A stretch of DNA of 64,000 bases, taken from Stropharia rugosoannulata (taxonomy: Eukaryota > Basidiomycota > Agaricomycetes > Agaricales > Strophariaceae). The position numbers and the translations under genes are program-made. Location: positions 2,356,001-2,420,000 of the forward strand of contig JANCIK010000013.1 of NCBI GenBank assembly GCA_028532985.1. Reading direction: 5' to 3'. This document shows, piece by piece, positions 1 through 13,199 of the stretch. The notes below the pieces were generated by a model. That model was not told where the DNA came from. It did not search any database and was given only the letters and a program-made list of their open reading frames with translations. Position 1 is the first letter of the stretch. The number at the start of each line of letters is the position of its first letter.

Positions 1-1500
1 ACGCAACAAAATGACAATCATACCTCCGGTGTTTGGTAATTCTCGACAAGGCAACAAAGAGCCCGCTCGGTAGCGCAAAGAGTGCCATTCAGCATGTGGA
101 CATACACCTTCCTTGTTTGCTCTTTTGTCTTCAAGCCACACCTGACTTCAAGTCTTCGGCTCTCTAAATTCAGAAAGTTAACAATGAGGTATTAAAAGGC
201 ACGCCTGCACTTACGGTAATCTGTGCAGTTCGAGCACGAGACCAGCTCCTTGTACGCTCGCTGGAATGGGAAATACGCCTCCAAATCATACTTCTGAGCC
301 GCCGCCAGATTCAGCGCCCCCGAAACGATGCCGACAACATTGTAGCGCAGACCAAGGCTCTGGTAAAACGCCTCACTGTTGGCGATCATGGTATCGAACA
401 TTTCCCAGCTCTTCTCCGGGTCGGTGATAACAAACTGCTCGACCTTCTCGAACTGGTGGACACGGAAGATACCCCACATGTCGCGCCCAGCCGACCCAGC
501 CTCTTTGCGGAAGCACGTCGAATATCCGGCGTACTTGACAGGAAGCTGTGTATCGGGGCTTTCAAACCACTCATCTGAGTGTAACGCCGAGATGGGCTGT
601 TCCGAGGTCGCGATAAGGTACTTTTCGTCGTCCGAGCCAATCACCTTGTACAACTCCTCATCGAACTGGTCCAGCTGGGCCGTCTTCGCCATCTGGTCCT
701 TGTTCATGAAGAAAGGCGGCTGGATCTTCTTGTATCCTCTCGAGCGGAGGAAGTCAAGGCCGTACGAGATGAGCGCCTGGTTCAAATCGACACCGTCGCC
801 AGTTAGGTAGTAGCCACGATGGCCAGCGATTTTGGCACCGCGGTCAAGATCCATAGCGTCAAGACGGAGAAGCACTTCATGATGCGGCATGATGCCTTCT
901 CGGGGTGCAGGCTCGGAGAGATCACCATTGGGATCCCATGTCTTAATTACAACATTGTCGTCCTATAGGCACGCATATATGCAAGATCAGCGTCATGTAT
1001 ATAGGATTTAAGCTTATTCACACCTCCGTCAAACTAACTGGCGCGCCTTTTCCAACAATGTTACCGACAGTGCTTGCTTTCTGTCGCATGAGCGTCTCGA
1101 ACTCCTTCGCTTCCTTTTTCTTCGCCTCAACCTGGGCATCTATCTCTTTCTTCTGTGCTACAAGGTCGTCGGCGGGTTGTTTGGCCTATCCTCTTGTCAG
1201 TCCCGGGCATACGACGCATCGCATAAGACCACCTTTTTCTTCGCCGAGATCTCTTTCTGTACTTCGTTTACTTTTTTCCGTAGTGCATTCGTATCATAGT
1301 CCACTGAATGACATAAATCTATCAGACAGCATAACAATGATTTTAAGGTACCACAACAACCTACTTTTCACCCAATCAGTATACATCTGGATGATCTCGT
1401 CGACGAGCTCGACAGAATGCCCGCGTTTCCGCTGCGACTCGCGGATTTCCTCCGCACTTCCGCCTTTGTTGTCAATAAAGCTGAGGATATCTAGCGTCAT
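1..1500 (-). CDS. SES1: Cytosolic seryl-tRNA synthetase (3' end beyond window)
   Basis: Charges tRNA-Ser with serine in the cytosol (class II aminoacyl-tRNA synthetase). The start is the ATG at 1500, giving [14 protein letters not shown], the usual N-terminus of the eukaryotic enzyme. Short exons follow for the N-terminal antiparallel coiled coil that grips the long arm of tRNA-Ser (lysine/glutamate-rich, about 1380 down to 1030). A large exon at about 960-210 carries the catalytic core: motif 2 region ([27 protein letters not shown]) is clear when read on the minus strand, preceded by [10 protein letters not shown]. After an intron near 180-215, the exon at about 35-180 encodes [20 protein letters not shown] and then [16 protein letters not shown], the motif 3 end of the active site. 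A donor near position 33 leads off the window, so only the last residues are missing. Identity is certain; exact exon borders are by eye. Confidence 0.95.
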
Positions 1501-3551
1501 GGTATCGGTTTAGTGGGGGATAAGAGTCAGGGATAATAGCCCTTCAAATAACCGCGGTGCTTTGTTGTTTCTGCAAAATCTTGCCGATGACTCGTTAGTC
1601 GATCGATCGTCCGGCGTTACGTAAGGCAGCACTGAGATAAGATAAGATGATGGCCTTCTGCATCCGCTCCCGGCTTGGCAGTGCATTGTGCAGTAAAGAG
1701 GAAAGCAGCAAATCAGGATCATCGCACAAGACTGGTAAATTTAGATGGCAGGACGTGATAGAAATAAACGTACATACATGACATAAGTGGGTCTACAACG
1801 TGCTCCCGTACGCGGAATACTAAGTACCTTCTTTCCATGCCGGTTCAAAATATCTGACTTCCATGACCTGTGGGACAGGCAAATGAGTTGGAAGGAAACC
1901 AGTCCCGTCAAAGCACTAATTATAATTATATTCTGGAGTAGGATGTAGTATTATACGATAGTGCATATCAAATAGAACAATGCGCTGCTTCAAATGATAT
2001 TCTCACCAAAAAACATATAGTACTCTGCTTAATGATTTTCTATATGATCTCTTTGACTGAAGGCCAAGGAAGAAATGCCAACATAATCAGCTGCATTACT
2101 TGGGGTCAATAATAGAGCTCCAGACGTCACATCAGGTTCTGACCCTAGATTTTGTTCGACCCATAAGTAAGTACGTCACTCAGATCCAGCCATAATTCCA
2201 TTCAATACATAACCTATCTAGAACTCGGATATTGATGGCCAGGACTCGTCAAGTTAATAAACTCTAGTTACAGTTGGTCCAACTTGAGAATCTCCATATG
2301 AAGCTTGTTCAACATGTATATGGGGTTCTGAATCACTACTTATAGCTGTTAGTGAGCTAACAGGACTCGGTCCACTTGCATTAACGACGAAACGTGTTGA
2401 ACAGTTGTGTGTAACTATATACGCTCACTGGAGTTCTGCTAATATCAAAATGTACTTTCTGATACGGATGAGTTCCAGACTCCAAAAGGTTTGAACAGTT
2501 CTGCACCAAAAAAAATTTGCGAGGGCATCGGCAATTCCGGACTCCGAGCATGACGGAGCAGGTACGCTGGGAGCGTTAATCGCACAGTTCGACGCGGGTC
2601 TGCGTTTCGTACCTACACTCTCATCCGAGTAGTAGTGACCCTGTTCCTTGGACGCTCAGCTTGGATACCACTGCAGCTTGAACCTGTAGTACATATAGAA
2701 GTAGTAAATATCTTTTCTTTGTATAAATATATATTTCTCATCATATAGCACCCACAGAGACCCATAACAGCTTTACTACAGGATCAAGCTGCGTTGACAA
2801 CACAGTTGGGCAGTGTGTTGGTGATGTAACAGCTTTACCACTAGTGGCAGCCGTGTCAATTTATTCTCTATTTGAATGCTCAATGTGCGAGGTTGCATTT
2901 TTCATCCGTCAGACCTAGAATGTACGTGGTAAAGATACCTGCGACGTACTACTTACTGAGAACAACTTGAGCAACAGGCTTCAGGATCTCGGCACTTGTA
3001 GCACTACAACATGTTTCGTTAACAGCCGGATTCGGCAGTTGGAATCCTGGGAGTAGGGCAGCTTGATGTTGTTTGGCCGGCGGCCGATAGCGACCGCGGC
3101 GCGACGCGACGCGCGCGGTCAACCACGTCCCCGTCGCACGCACTCCTGCATCTGTCAAACGACAAAGCTACTGGCCCCTCTTCATGAAGGGAGCTGAGTG
3201 GCGGCCGCCTGCTCCGTCCGTAGGCGAACTCCTGTGGAAGACAATTGAAAAGGGCAACTTATTGTGACATCTGCCTCATATGGCCATATGTTTCTATTGT
3301 CATGTCTCTGAGTTCCGGATAACACTGCTTCACGCTCGTATAATGCGTGCTGTAACAATTGGAGCTCTGGTACAGGTAATACTATAAGTCGGGCTCTGCG
3401 TGTTGCTTGGAATCCTTTCTACCTCGTAACGTTAACTTCCAAACCGATTCAGCGCCGGCACGCTGCCATCTCCGTCGTCGCAAACTCATCCTGTCCGCGT
3501 CCCTATCCACTTTGTTCTTCGTCTCTAATTCCAAGTTTCGGTTGGGTCGTA
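1501..3551. other. Intergenic region, no gene recognised
   Basis: About 2 kb between the divergent SES1 and F-box genes, so it holds both promoters. It is AT-rich and every reading frame is short and without a recognisable domain. A GC-rich patch with repeated GCGACGCG-type words lies at about 3075-3120. The word AACAGCTTTAC occurs twice at about 2766 and 2828. I see no RNA gene or transposon here. Confidence 0.6.
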
Positions 3552-5515
3552 ATGCCAGTTCAAGAGACCTTTTCGACCTCTTCGCTCCCATCAGTCAAGC
3601 ATCGCCTCAGTGCCACCCGCTCGACGACACGAACAAGCACGATACCCCGCATCAAATCTGCAGCAGTAAGTTTGTGCAATCCGGAACTCGTATCGGGCTA
3701 TAGAGTGACATACCATGATCTCCGGCGTAGACTGCACTCCTGCGACATGGTTACAAAACGCCATCAACCCACATTTCCGAATCAAAGCATCACAATTCGC
3801 TGAATTTGGCCTGTAAACTCCCCGACGAGGCCTTGCAACAGCTATTTTTGACCTGTGCCGCTATTGCAGTTGCTGAAAGCGCAGCATGGAGCTGGGTCTC
3901 CGTCTCGCATGTATGTTCGAACTGGCGGCGGGTTGCCCTCCAAAGTCCGGAAATCTGGCGATTCGTCGACTTCTCGCATCCGCGCTGGTACAAGCTCACT
4001 TGGGCAAGGGCGAAAATGTCGTCTCTGCACGTCATAGCTACCGTCACTGACAATAACATCCGGCAGCTTCGAAGGACATTGGAACTCGCGCACAGGATTC
4101 AGGATATCCACCTGATATCCCCCTTTGAGAAAGTGCGCCCACTGCTCGAGATTTTAACGAACCCGAATCCATCCCTGGAGTCGCTGATCATTGACATTTC
4201 CTCTTCTACCCTGCCGGAGACTAGCCATATGTATGAGACTCCACTATTTCTCACCAGCTACACCGCTCCACCTCTCACAAATCTCAAGTATGTGGAACTC
4301 CGCAATGCACCATTATTTCTGGTTACCCCACGTTGTACGCATCTTACACATCTCCATCTTCACGATTTACCGTCAACGGAACGACCAACGCTACGCCAAC
4401 TATTAACCATCCTGGAGCGACTCTCTTATCTTCGTTCTCTTGTTCTTGACCGTTCATTTCCTTCTAATATTGAATCTGACGACACTCACGACCTTCGCAT
4501 TCACTTACCAAAATTGCAATATATTACTCTGGTAGGGAACATACGAGAAATTACCAGAATGCTGGATTGTATTACCTTCCCACCGTCGGCACACTTAATC
4601 GGCGAGATTTCCTCTCTGAGTCCCACACCCACTGAGCTTCGCGAATTAACGGACTCAATCGCCGCGTTTGCATGTGCAGTCACTAATTCCGGGCCTCTCG
4701 AAATACTGGCTCTAAAATGCCTTGAGTCATCGGAACGTTACACCTCCCTTTTCCTCCCCAACCCAGAGTACCGACAATCGCTCCGTATTCGCGCTTTCAC
4801 TTCCACGAATAATCCAGTGATTGATCTAACTATCACCCCTGCAGTAGGCGACGAGAGCGATGAATTATTGATAAGCGCGCTTAGTGCAGTATGGGAATCG
4901 CTTCCTTTGGAGCACGTTCACACCATGGCCCTGCAGGACATGGACATAATCACTCAGTCCTCATGGCGCGCCTATTTGGAGCGCCTGCCGTGCATACGCG
5001 TCGTGGACATCTCTGGCCGTGCACCCTCGGGTTTTGCCTGGGCGCTCCTTTTAAACGCGCGAGCGAGTGGGAAACGGTACAAAAAATGCAAAGACCCGCC
5101 GCCTATTCTGATCCCAAATTTGGAAGACATGTATCTGCATAACTTTGACTGCTCGAGTGGAGGATTCATGGTTTCCCCCGCAGCGCCCATCAATTCCCAT
5201 CGAGATCTCGATGACTCGCGCTTCCTTGATGTACTGATTGCCAGCCTCCATCAGCGACGAGGACGCGCGTTTTGCCTGCGCAGCTTGTGCATAGCGCGAT
5301 GTGACTATGTGCTTCAGAGCATGGTTCAGGAGGCGCACAAGGCGGTGTCGAATCTCGTATGGGATTTCTATCGTGTAATGAAAGAGAAAGACGTCGGCGC
5401 CCTGCCCGCCCGATACCCCTCTGCATGGCATGCTACGGGCGTTAAGCTACGGCATTATCATCGACTACGCGCACTGAAGGAGCTAGATGACGGGATGCAC
5501 AGCGTTGCGGGATGA
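3552..5515 (+). CDS. F-box domain protein, agaricomycete type
   Basis: Probably a substrate adaptor of an SCF ubiquitin ligase. The main exon (3731-5515) starts without an ATG: its F-box begins LACKLPDEALQQLFL and the codon at 3806 is TTG. A small upstream exon at 3552-3665 (MPVQETFSTSSLPSVKHRLS...) joins it in phase through a 65-nt GTAAGT-TAG intron (3666-3730), giving about 632 residues. The F-box (roughly residues 65-125) has the usual mushroom form with WSWVSVSHVCSNWRRVALQS and then EIWRFVDFSHPRW. The rest is leucine-rich with evenly spaced hydrophobic strands, as in degenerate leucine-rich-repeat substrate domains, but I cannot count clear repeats. Such genes occur in very large, fast-changing families in mushrooms, so the substrate cannot be guessed. 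The first exon is an inference from splice phase; the F-box itself is seen directly. Confidence 0.8.
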
Positions 5516-7438
5516 AGGGCCCTGTGCTGTGCTCCGCTGTAAGCCTATTTTTGCACAGCGTGTAAGCTAGCATGTGCTTTACTGCATTTTTTCACATTGA
5601 ATTACGCAACATGCAGAGCAACAGCAACGACGGATGCAGCGCTTCCGCGCATACACACACCAATAGCATATTTCGTATTCATTGAATGATACGTATCGGA
5701 TGATCGACTTCGTGAACCTAAACTACTTTACTTGAAACCCGAATGAGTACTACATGAAGCAGTCACTTTTATGTATTAGTTCTTGTTGCAAATCTCATGT
5801 CTACCGCCCTAGAATACAGCAATTTCTATCAGAGATCTGTACTGTTTTTCTGTTAATCTCACTCCGTGTGCTTCTAATCAGCATAATAGAGGGAAGCTGG
5901 TCTATAAATAGCACAGAGTAAGTCCGGAGTAGTGACTCCAGGCCACCTTGAATGTTTTCGTTGAACTATGAATAACGTCAAATCCGACCCTGTAAATGTA
6001 GCACGAGTAGAACATACATGTGTATAAGATATCTCGACAACTGCTGCCAACCTACAGCTGGTGGTCGATCCATGGTTGATAATCGATTAATGGTTAATGA
6101 GAGACGACTTCCCCTCGAAGCCTGTTGTCGACATTGCTGAGCCCGACAATTGGCTCCAACTCATGAAGAAGCTCTCAATCTTCTCTGCAACAGACTATAT
6201 CACTTATCTTATCCATAGATATCTGATGCTGAATTGCAAAGATTGATGACTTAAACTATCATGAGTAAGATATTTTTAGCTTTGTGAATTCGAGGAGGAA
6301 CCTGGGATTCCACACATAAACGCACACAAGGACACATTTCTGCCTGTAAGTAGAATTTAGGACCAAATTTGTAAATCGCGTCTGACGGTGCGCTTTGAAT
6401 ATTTCGAGACTGATGTTTGACAGTGTGCAACATTTCTGTGGTGATACAGCACGAAACTCTGATACCTTCGCCAACATCATCAGTAGCACTCCAAAAACGT
6501 GGCGAAATGCCCATGAACCGCGAGGTAGCGCGAGGTCCGCATTTCCATGGCACTGAGAAGCTGTTACTTTGTCATAGTGATACAGAAGCCGTCCGCATAA
6601 GGATAAACTTGAGCCAAGTTTAGAAAACCTGACACCACGGTCTGCACAGCTGATCGGAACTTATCTAACAAAGCAGCCGCAACTGCGGGCGCTCATTGTG
6701 CGTGTCTTCATGAGTAAATCTGTATGGATGTGTACATCCATATTACTATGCTGTACAATTTGCAGCGTCCTCGTCCAGGAATAATCAGTGCAGCATGGAT
6801 CGATGAGTCAGGAGAATCCTACTTATATTTTTAGATTTTGGCTGCACACGGATTGTTTGATGTCAGTGATTGAGCTGGAGCCGTCAACGCTTGAACATGA
6901 TCATTTACTCCGGAGAGGTTGTCACACGGGATCTTCTGGCTAGTACCGACCTCGCTGCATCAAATAATACAATGACTGACTCATTGGCATGGCACGTTAC
7001 TTGGCATACGCTGTCGTCTCCAATAAGATGTCTGCTCTGTGCCATATTTTCCAGTATTGAGTTATATAATCAGTTTAATTACAAGCTACTGCCTATCATG
7101 AGCCAAGGTGGAACATGAGTTTGAATGCATTGCTGCAACGGCTAGATATTTTATAGAATCAAGTGAAGAATCTGAAGATCTTGATATCCAAAAGTTACTC
7201 AGAGCCGGTACGGATGGTCAAGACGAATATCAAACGTTCTGGTTTTGTATGAAAACATGAATCTGTAAAGAAAGTTCTCATAGAGACCCCGAATCACTTG
7301 GGGCACAAGTTTATGTTATGTTCGGAGAGGATGGAAGGGGAATCCGCCATTCGGAAGAGGTACCACGATGCCAAACACCTGTAAATGTGCCGGAATCTGC
7401 CGAGCCTGATCTTTGAGTGACCTTTGCGTTTGTCTTCG
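5516..7438. other. Intergenic region, no gene recognised
   Basis: About 1.9 kb between two genes read in the same direction, so it holds the F-box terminator and the JIP5 promoter. Only short frames without domains are present. A small perfect inverted repeat (TATGGATGT, 2-nt spacer, ACATCCATA) lies near 6723-6742. No RNA gene or transposon end was seen. Confidence 0.6.
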
Positions 7439-9298
7439 ATGCCAGAAATCTCAGTAGGCGCTCAGATATTCGATGTGGTCTTTCATCCAACATTCGCCAC
7501 CGTATACACTGGTCTTCTCACAGGTCACGTAAAGGCATACGCGTATAATGAGCAAGGAGGCAACAAACTCGCCTTCTCTGTTCGCCCTCAAAAATCTTCC
7601 TGTCGCGGACTATCTTTGGATGGGGATGGGTCACATCTTTACGCGGTAGGCAAAGGAAAGGCGCTCCAGTACGTTCATTGGTCATTCTCATGAATTCAAA
7701 CTCAATACAAATGGCTGGGTAGCACGATCGATACGGCTACGGAGGCCATTGACTCGCGTCTGGGAGCTCATGAGTGCGTACGACATTGCTGGTGCTGTAT
7801 CACAGTCGTTGGATTTTGATACCTTCTCAAGTTGTGCGATAAACCGCGTTAAACATCTCATGCCATGGCTGTTGGCTACAGGCGACGATGATGGTACCGT
7901 GAAGGTGTGTATTTCGTTCATACAGCCTGCGAATACAACTCATTTAATATTGATCTTTTAGCTCTGGGACCCGCGACAAAGAGATAGCTTGCGCACGTAC
8001 ACCCAACACTTCGACTATATCAGTGATTTTCACTGGATAGATGGTAAACGCCACCTAGTTTCAACAAGGTATGTGATGTTACGGTCGACCATTGCCCATT
8101 CACAATATCTATCCGTGTGCAGTGGAGACGGAACTTTATCTGTCATAGATGTGAGGTCCAAAAAGCCAGAGCCAATCGCGCAGTCGGAAGACCAAGAGGA
8201 CGAGCTGCTTTCAATCGTGTCGATCAAAGGGTACGTCTGCATCATATCGGTATTTGTGGATAAGGCTGTACCGCAACAGACCGCGGCAAGGGGCAAATGA
8301 TCTCGGTATAGGGTGTGGATATGCTCTCATGCATAACTGCCGACGTGATATTCCCGCCCTTAGTGCTCCAAACTTCTTTTTCCGATTTCTGCCCCATATC
8401 TACGTTCCACGATTTACGGACGAGGCACTAATGTCCGTTCAGAGGTACCAAATTTGTCGTAGGCACGCAGCTTGGGATCCTTTCCATATTCAATCGTTCC
8501 AGCGGGTGGGGAGACTGTGTTGACCGAATTCCTGGGTAGCTATCTCCGCAGCTTTCAGATAAAAGAAGTAACTAAAAAGGCTTTTTTAGTCATCCATTAT
8601 CAGTCGACGCATTATGCAATCTGCCTCCCGACATCCCCAACGTTGACATACATAGCACAATTCTGACAGGATCATCAGACGGCTATGTTCGCGCAGTTCA
8701 AATTCTTCCAACGAAACTGTTGGGCGTCGTGGCCGACCACGGGGAATGGCCTATCGAACGCATCGCCGTCGGAGGCGGGCATGGGCAGCTAACGATAGAC
8801 CAAATTGAAGGACCTCCTGACCAGGGAAATTCTTTCTCAAAAGTCGGTAATCAAAATAAAATTGATGAAGATGTAGTTCATGGGGAAGCAAACCATCAAA
8901 GACGATGGTGGGTAGGCAGCGTAGGTCATGAGGATGTCCTCCGCATGACAGATCTGGAAGGTTTCTTCCGCGATAATGAAAATGGCGACGATAGCAAGGG
9001 AGCTCTGGGGGTCGACGTGTCAGGCGTCGAAGACAGTGATATTGAAGAAGACGACGCAGCAGATCAAAATTCGCATGAACCGCCAAAGGCCATGACAGGC
9101 GAACTGACCGGGGAAGGAGCGTCCGAAGAACCCGACTCGGGTGAAGACGAAGATTCTAAGGACGATTCGTCTGATGAGGAACCTCAACCACAGGCACGAA
9201 AACGGAAGGCTGAGAAAGGTCTCCCCTCGACGGCAATGAAAAAGAAGAAGGGGAAAAACACTGTTGTCGTTGAGCGGTCCTTCTTTGATGAATTGTAA
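7439..9298 (+). CDS. JIP5: WD40 repeat protein JIP5 (WDR55 homologue)
   Basis: Nucleolar WD40 propeller protein of the JIP5/WDR55 family, linked in yeast and animals to large-subunit rRNA processing. The start MPEISVGAQIFDVVFHP and the block RGLSLDGDGSHLYAVGKGKAL are typical of fungal JIP5. Short introns split the propeller; joins recovered by phase include HTIDTATEAIDSRLGAHD, then INRVKHLMPWLLATGDDDGT, KLWDPRQRDSLRTYTQHFDY, STSGDGTLSVIDVRSKKPEP, and GTKFVVGTQLGILSIFNRSS. One intron (about 8231-8440) is near 210 nt, long for this window. The last exon gives TGSSDGYVRAVQILPTKLLG, WVGSVGHEDVLRMTDLEGFF, an acidic stretch, a basic nuclear-localisation-like patch (ARKRKAEK, KKKKGK) and the conserved C-terminal VVVERSFFDEL. 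All seven-blade landmarks of the family are present; the order and ending match well. Confidence 0.95.
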
Positions 9299-10299
9299 CA
9301 CCGAGTGGGTGTTTGTCTGACAGAACACTATCTTCATTCTATGGTATGTTTGTATCTACTCCTGGCAATTTGTATTACTCAGAGACTGGAAAATGATATT
9401 TTTATTTTGTCTAGAGGTTCGGCGAACTTATCCCCTACGTTGCTTCAAATATTATTTCCCATCGTACGACGCGCGCGGCCCACTTTATGTATTGGCAGGC
9501 GCTGGATCAATATCAGAATTCAGGCCAGTGGACCTGAGATTCCTGTTTTTCTCTAGGCCAACTTGCGTATACTGAATTGTCTGTCTTGATCTATTTCTGG
9601 CGAAGACGAGAACAGAATCTAGGGCTGTGGGGTGCCAACCCAGAGAGATATTTTATTGGACATGGATAACTCGCGTATTAATTCTTATGCGTTGTTTAAA
9701 GATCTTCCCCCATCAACGACTAAGGAGAACTCAGGGACAAACGAATTCTGCATGTAAGATGTTGTGTCAACGCCGCAGTCATACGTGGAAACGTTTGGGC
9801 GCTAGCATGGCACACAAGAAGGCCATGGTAATACACTCCAGGCGGCCATGTCGGGGAAGGCCCCCACACTGATATTTCACTGTACTGTACAGGACTACTG
9901 GACACACTCGAATACTTCACTTTGAAGCCTTTTGAAGTCAACAAGGCTCGACGTGATTGAGCGCACTAATTATAGATATTGAACAATGATGGTTCTCGAC
10001 CAGGGAAGTGTACGGCGTGCGTAAATTCAACATATCTTGCCATATCGCATGGCCGCACGCGGTATCAGCATATCACGACCGACGCCCTGTAAAAGTTGGC
10101 GGCGTCGCGTGGTCGCCCGACGCAGCGCCAGATGGCGGGCGCCAAGAGCTCATTAGTAGGCGCTGTCACATGATGCACCCCATCATTAACGGATCTTACT
10201 GCTCTTTGCTAAATGCTTGGAGCATGCTACGGGCTTGTCCTGTCCTTCTCCTCCTTCACGGACATCCACAGAGACTAAGGCGACTACTAGCTATAGGTG
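9299..10299. other. Intergenic region, no gene recognised
   Basis: About 1 kb between JIP5 and the aldehyde dehydrogenase, both read rightward. It must hold a terminator and a promoter, but I see no clear TATA box, RNA gene, repeat or credible coding frame. Confidence 0.6.
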
Positions 10300-12553
10300 A
10301 TGCTCTTCCTCAGGCGGAACGCGGTTCACAGGGGACCGGTGGCGCGCCTCTTGTCTACTAGGGCGTCTAATATTCTGTCGTCGCTTGGGCTGCCAACATC
10401 AGGCGAGATATCTGGCGTCTACGATGGGCAATGGAAAGGGTCAGGTGAGATAATGCTGTCGGTGTGCCCGACTACAGGGGAAGAGCTTGCTCGAGTGAAG
10501 TCTGCTACACCTGAGGAATTGCACCAGGCCCTTGAACAGACGCGTAAAGCATATACCCAATTCCGATGTGAGTTCAGTTCAGTTCCTTGTTCTATACATA
10601 TAGCCTAACACCTAGCCAGTGGTACCGGCACCGCGTCGTGGAGAAATTCTCAGACAGATCAGACAAGCACTGGCAGAGAAGGTTCGACCATTGTCACGCA
10701 TATAGCCTCTTCTAAATCAAATGTATTGCAGCGAGAGGAATTGGGTGCACTCGTGTCTTTGGAAATGGGAAAGATCAGAACTGAAGGGGTGGGCGAAGTG
10801 CAAGAATTTGTTGATATTGTGCGTGATATCTTTAACAGCGACTGGAAGACACGTCTTACGGTATGCGATAATAGTGCGACTATGCTGTCGGTCTGTCCAG
10901 AATGATGAATGGCCGTGTCGTGGCGTCAGAGCGCCCAGGTCATTCTATTCTTGAAGGTCTGTTATGGCTCTGGGTCTCTTGAAAGACTTTATATTTACAC
11001 CTAATGATAGTACCGAACCCCTTGGGCGTGGTCGCAGTGCTGTCAGCGTTCAACTTCCCCGTCGCCGTTTATGGCTGGTAAGACAGCTTATACCATCTGC
11101 AGTATATAACTCACATCCATGTGTTAGGAACTTGTCACTCTCCCTGGCCGCGGGAAATGCCACCATATGGAAGCCTTCTCCAACCACACCATTGTGCTCC
11201 ATCGCAGTCACAAAAATAGTTTCTAGTGTGCTGGAGAAAAACGGTATCCCAGGGGCTGTTGCCTCTCTTGTGACTGGCGGAAAGCAGGCAGGCGAGGCAA
11301 TTGTCGAGAGCCCTGATGTGGAACTAGGTGATAACTCACAGTCTTGCGCCGAGCACGGAATTAATTCTTTTGCGTAGTTTCTTTTACCGGCAGTGAGCAC
11401 GTTGGCCGCATTGTTGGAAAAACAGTTGCATCGCGGTTCGGTAAAGTAATATTAGAGTTGGGCGGAAATAACGGTAAATGAGCTAATAATTTCTTTTGAG
11501 TTTTTAACACCTAACATTTTTTAATTGTCAGCTTCCATCGTCATGCCTGATGCGGATTTATCATTGGCTGTTCCAGCTGTGTTCTTTGGTGCCGTGGGTA
11601 CTGCGGGGCAACGTTGTACTTCGACGAGGAGACTCTATCTCCACGAGGACGTGGCCTCAGAATTTTTGGCGCGTCTGCAGAAACTGTACAAGTCTGTTAA
11701 CCCTGGAGATCCCTTGGAAAAGAGCACCCTCTTAGGACCTCTGCATAACCAGGCTGCTTGCGAGACTTATGCTAATGCGATAAATTATCTGCGCTCCTCG
11801 GGCGCAGAAGTAATAACAGGAGGCAACAAATATGAGCACATGCAGCCGGGATACTTCGTTGAACCCACTATTGCTATCCCGAAGTCTGCAGACACTTCCG
11901 ATCATATCTGGAAAACCGAGACCTTTGCTCCTATCCTTAACGTTGCACTTTTCAAGGACCTGGAGCAGGCTATTGAATGGAATAACAGCGTTCCCCAGGC
12001 AAGTGATTGTTTCAGACGGGCTTCGGTCATGCCACTGTACTGAATTGTCCTTTCATCATTGTTTGATATAGGGCTTGTCTAGCAGTCTATGGACTCGCGA
12101 TCTCAGAAATCTTGGGAAATGGATAGGACCAGCTGGGTCCGACGCTGGCATCGTTAATGTGAGTGTAGAGCTTCTGATACTGAGATTACTCGCCTAACTC
12201 GCCTGGTTACATCAGGTAAACGTCGGTACGAGTGGCGCAGAAATCGGAGCAGCCTTCGGTGGAAATAAGGTGAGAATAAATGTGTGCGTCCCTACTACGT
12301 CGTGTCTCTGACCTGATCGGCGTGCACAGAGTACTGGGTGGTGAGTATCATTAACTGAAAGACTGCGGCTTTACGGGCTCATTCAATTACAGGGGACGAG
12401 AATCTGGCGGAGATTCGTGGAAACAGTATGTGCGCTGGAGTGCTTGTACTAGTGAGTATCTTCTCTTTGGCTATCTGCTTCTAAGTAAATGTTGTGTTAG
12501 TCAATTTCTCGGACGAAGCGCCGCTAGCCCAAGGCGTCAATTTCGTTGCATGA
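10300..12553 (+). CDS. Aldehyde dehydrogenase family 7 (antiquitin-like)
   Basis: NAD-dependent aldehyde dehydrogenase of the ALDH7 (antiquitin) family, whose members oxidise alpha-aminoadipic semialdehyde and other aldehydes. The N-terminus ([20 protein letters not shown]) is arginine-rich and looks like a mitochondrial presequence. About ten short introns are needed. Family landmarks in order: [68 protein letters not shown] (general-base Glu), [17 protein letters not shown] with the catalytic Cys at 11615-11617, [12 protein letters not shown], and the ALDH7-specific ending [38 protein letters not shown] and [17 protein letters not shown]. The intron at 11999-12071 has a GC donor (CAG/GCAAGT). 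One family tryptophan in EVWNPLG is replaced by proline at the exon join near 11011; this depends on my splice choice. All catalytic residues are present, so the gene looks functional. Confidence 0.93.
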
Positions 12554-13199
12554 TTGGGAGCCGCAAGCGCTGGTCCGTTAATCGCCATGGTTCGTCCCGC
12601 ATCTGGGGAGGGCCCATCTATCACAGAGCCAAGACGATGTTGCTCTGTGTGCTGTCGCCTCGTGGTCAAAGATGCGACATAGTGTTTGTGTAGCCTCATG
12701 AGTTCTGTATGCAACCAAACCCTAAGGTAGACGCTAGCGCTTGATCCGACGTTCTAAATATACGACCAGTGACTAGGATGTCTATTTTCGACTTGTGATA
12801 GGTATGAAAGAGGAGGTAAGGCTATGTTGTGAATGTTCCCAGAGGTCGCAATGATGGATCTTGGAATCCAAGTTAGGATTCATGTTTTGATCACAATCAG
12901 AACCAAATCGACATGTGCAAGGATACCTGGGAATTTGCGCAAAATCTGTCTTTTTGGGGATCCGATGGAGTTACTATGGAGGTCGTGTGTTGCGTGTGGT
13001 TTCGTGTCTGAGGAAGTTAGATCTGATGGAGACGTACCCGAATCTCACTCGTTATTAGCCCCGAGCTCCGCCTCTGTTAAATGCCGAGAACAGGACTATC
13101 TGGTGGGTCCATTTAATGACCGTACTCGTTGCTCTCTCACTGTGATTTATCAACTCCATTTTCCTACCATTTTCCCCCTCCCAATTTTTCAAGCTGGAT
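12554..13199. other. Intergenic region, promoter of the following gene
   Basis: About 650 nt with no credible gene. The last 70 nt before the next start codon are pyrimidine-rich (CCATTTTCCTACCATTTTCCCCCTCCCAATTTTTC), a common feature just upstream of transcription starts in mushrooms. Nothing else was recognised. Confidence 0.5.

Noticed and set aside
3806..3808. TTG as the start of the F-box protein
   Set aside because: Nuclear fungal genes rarely start at TTG, and an upstream ATG exon joins in phase through a consensus intron.
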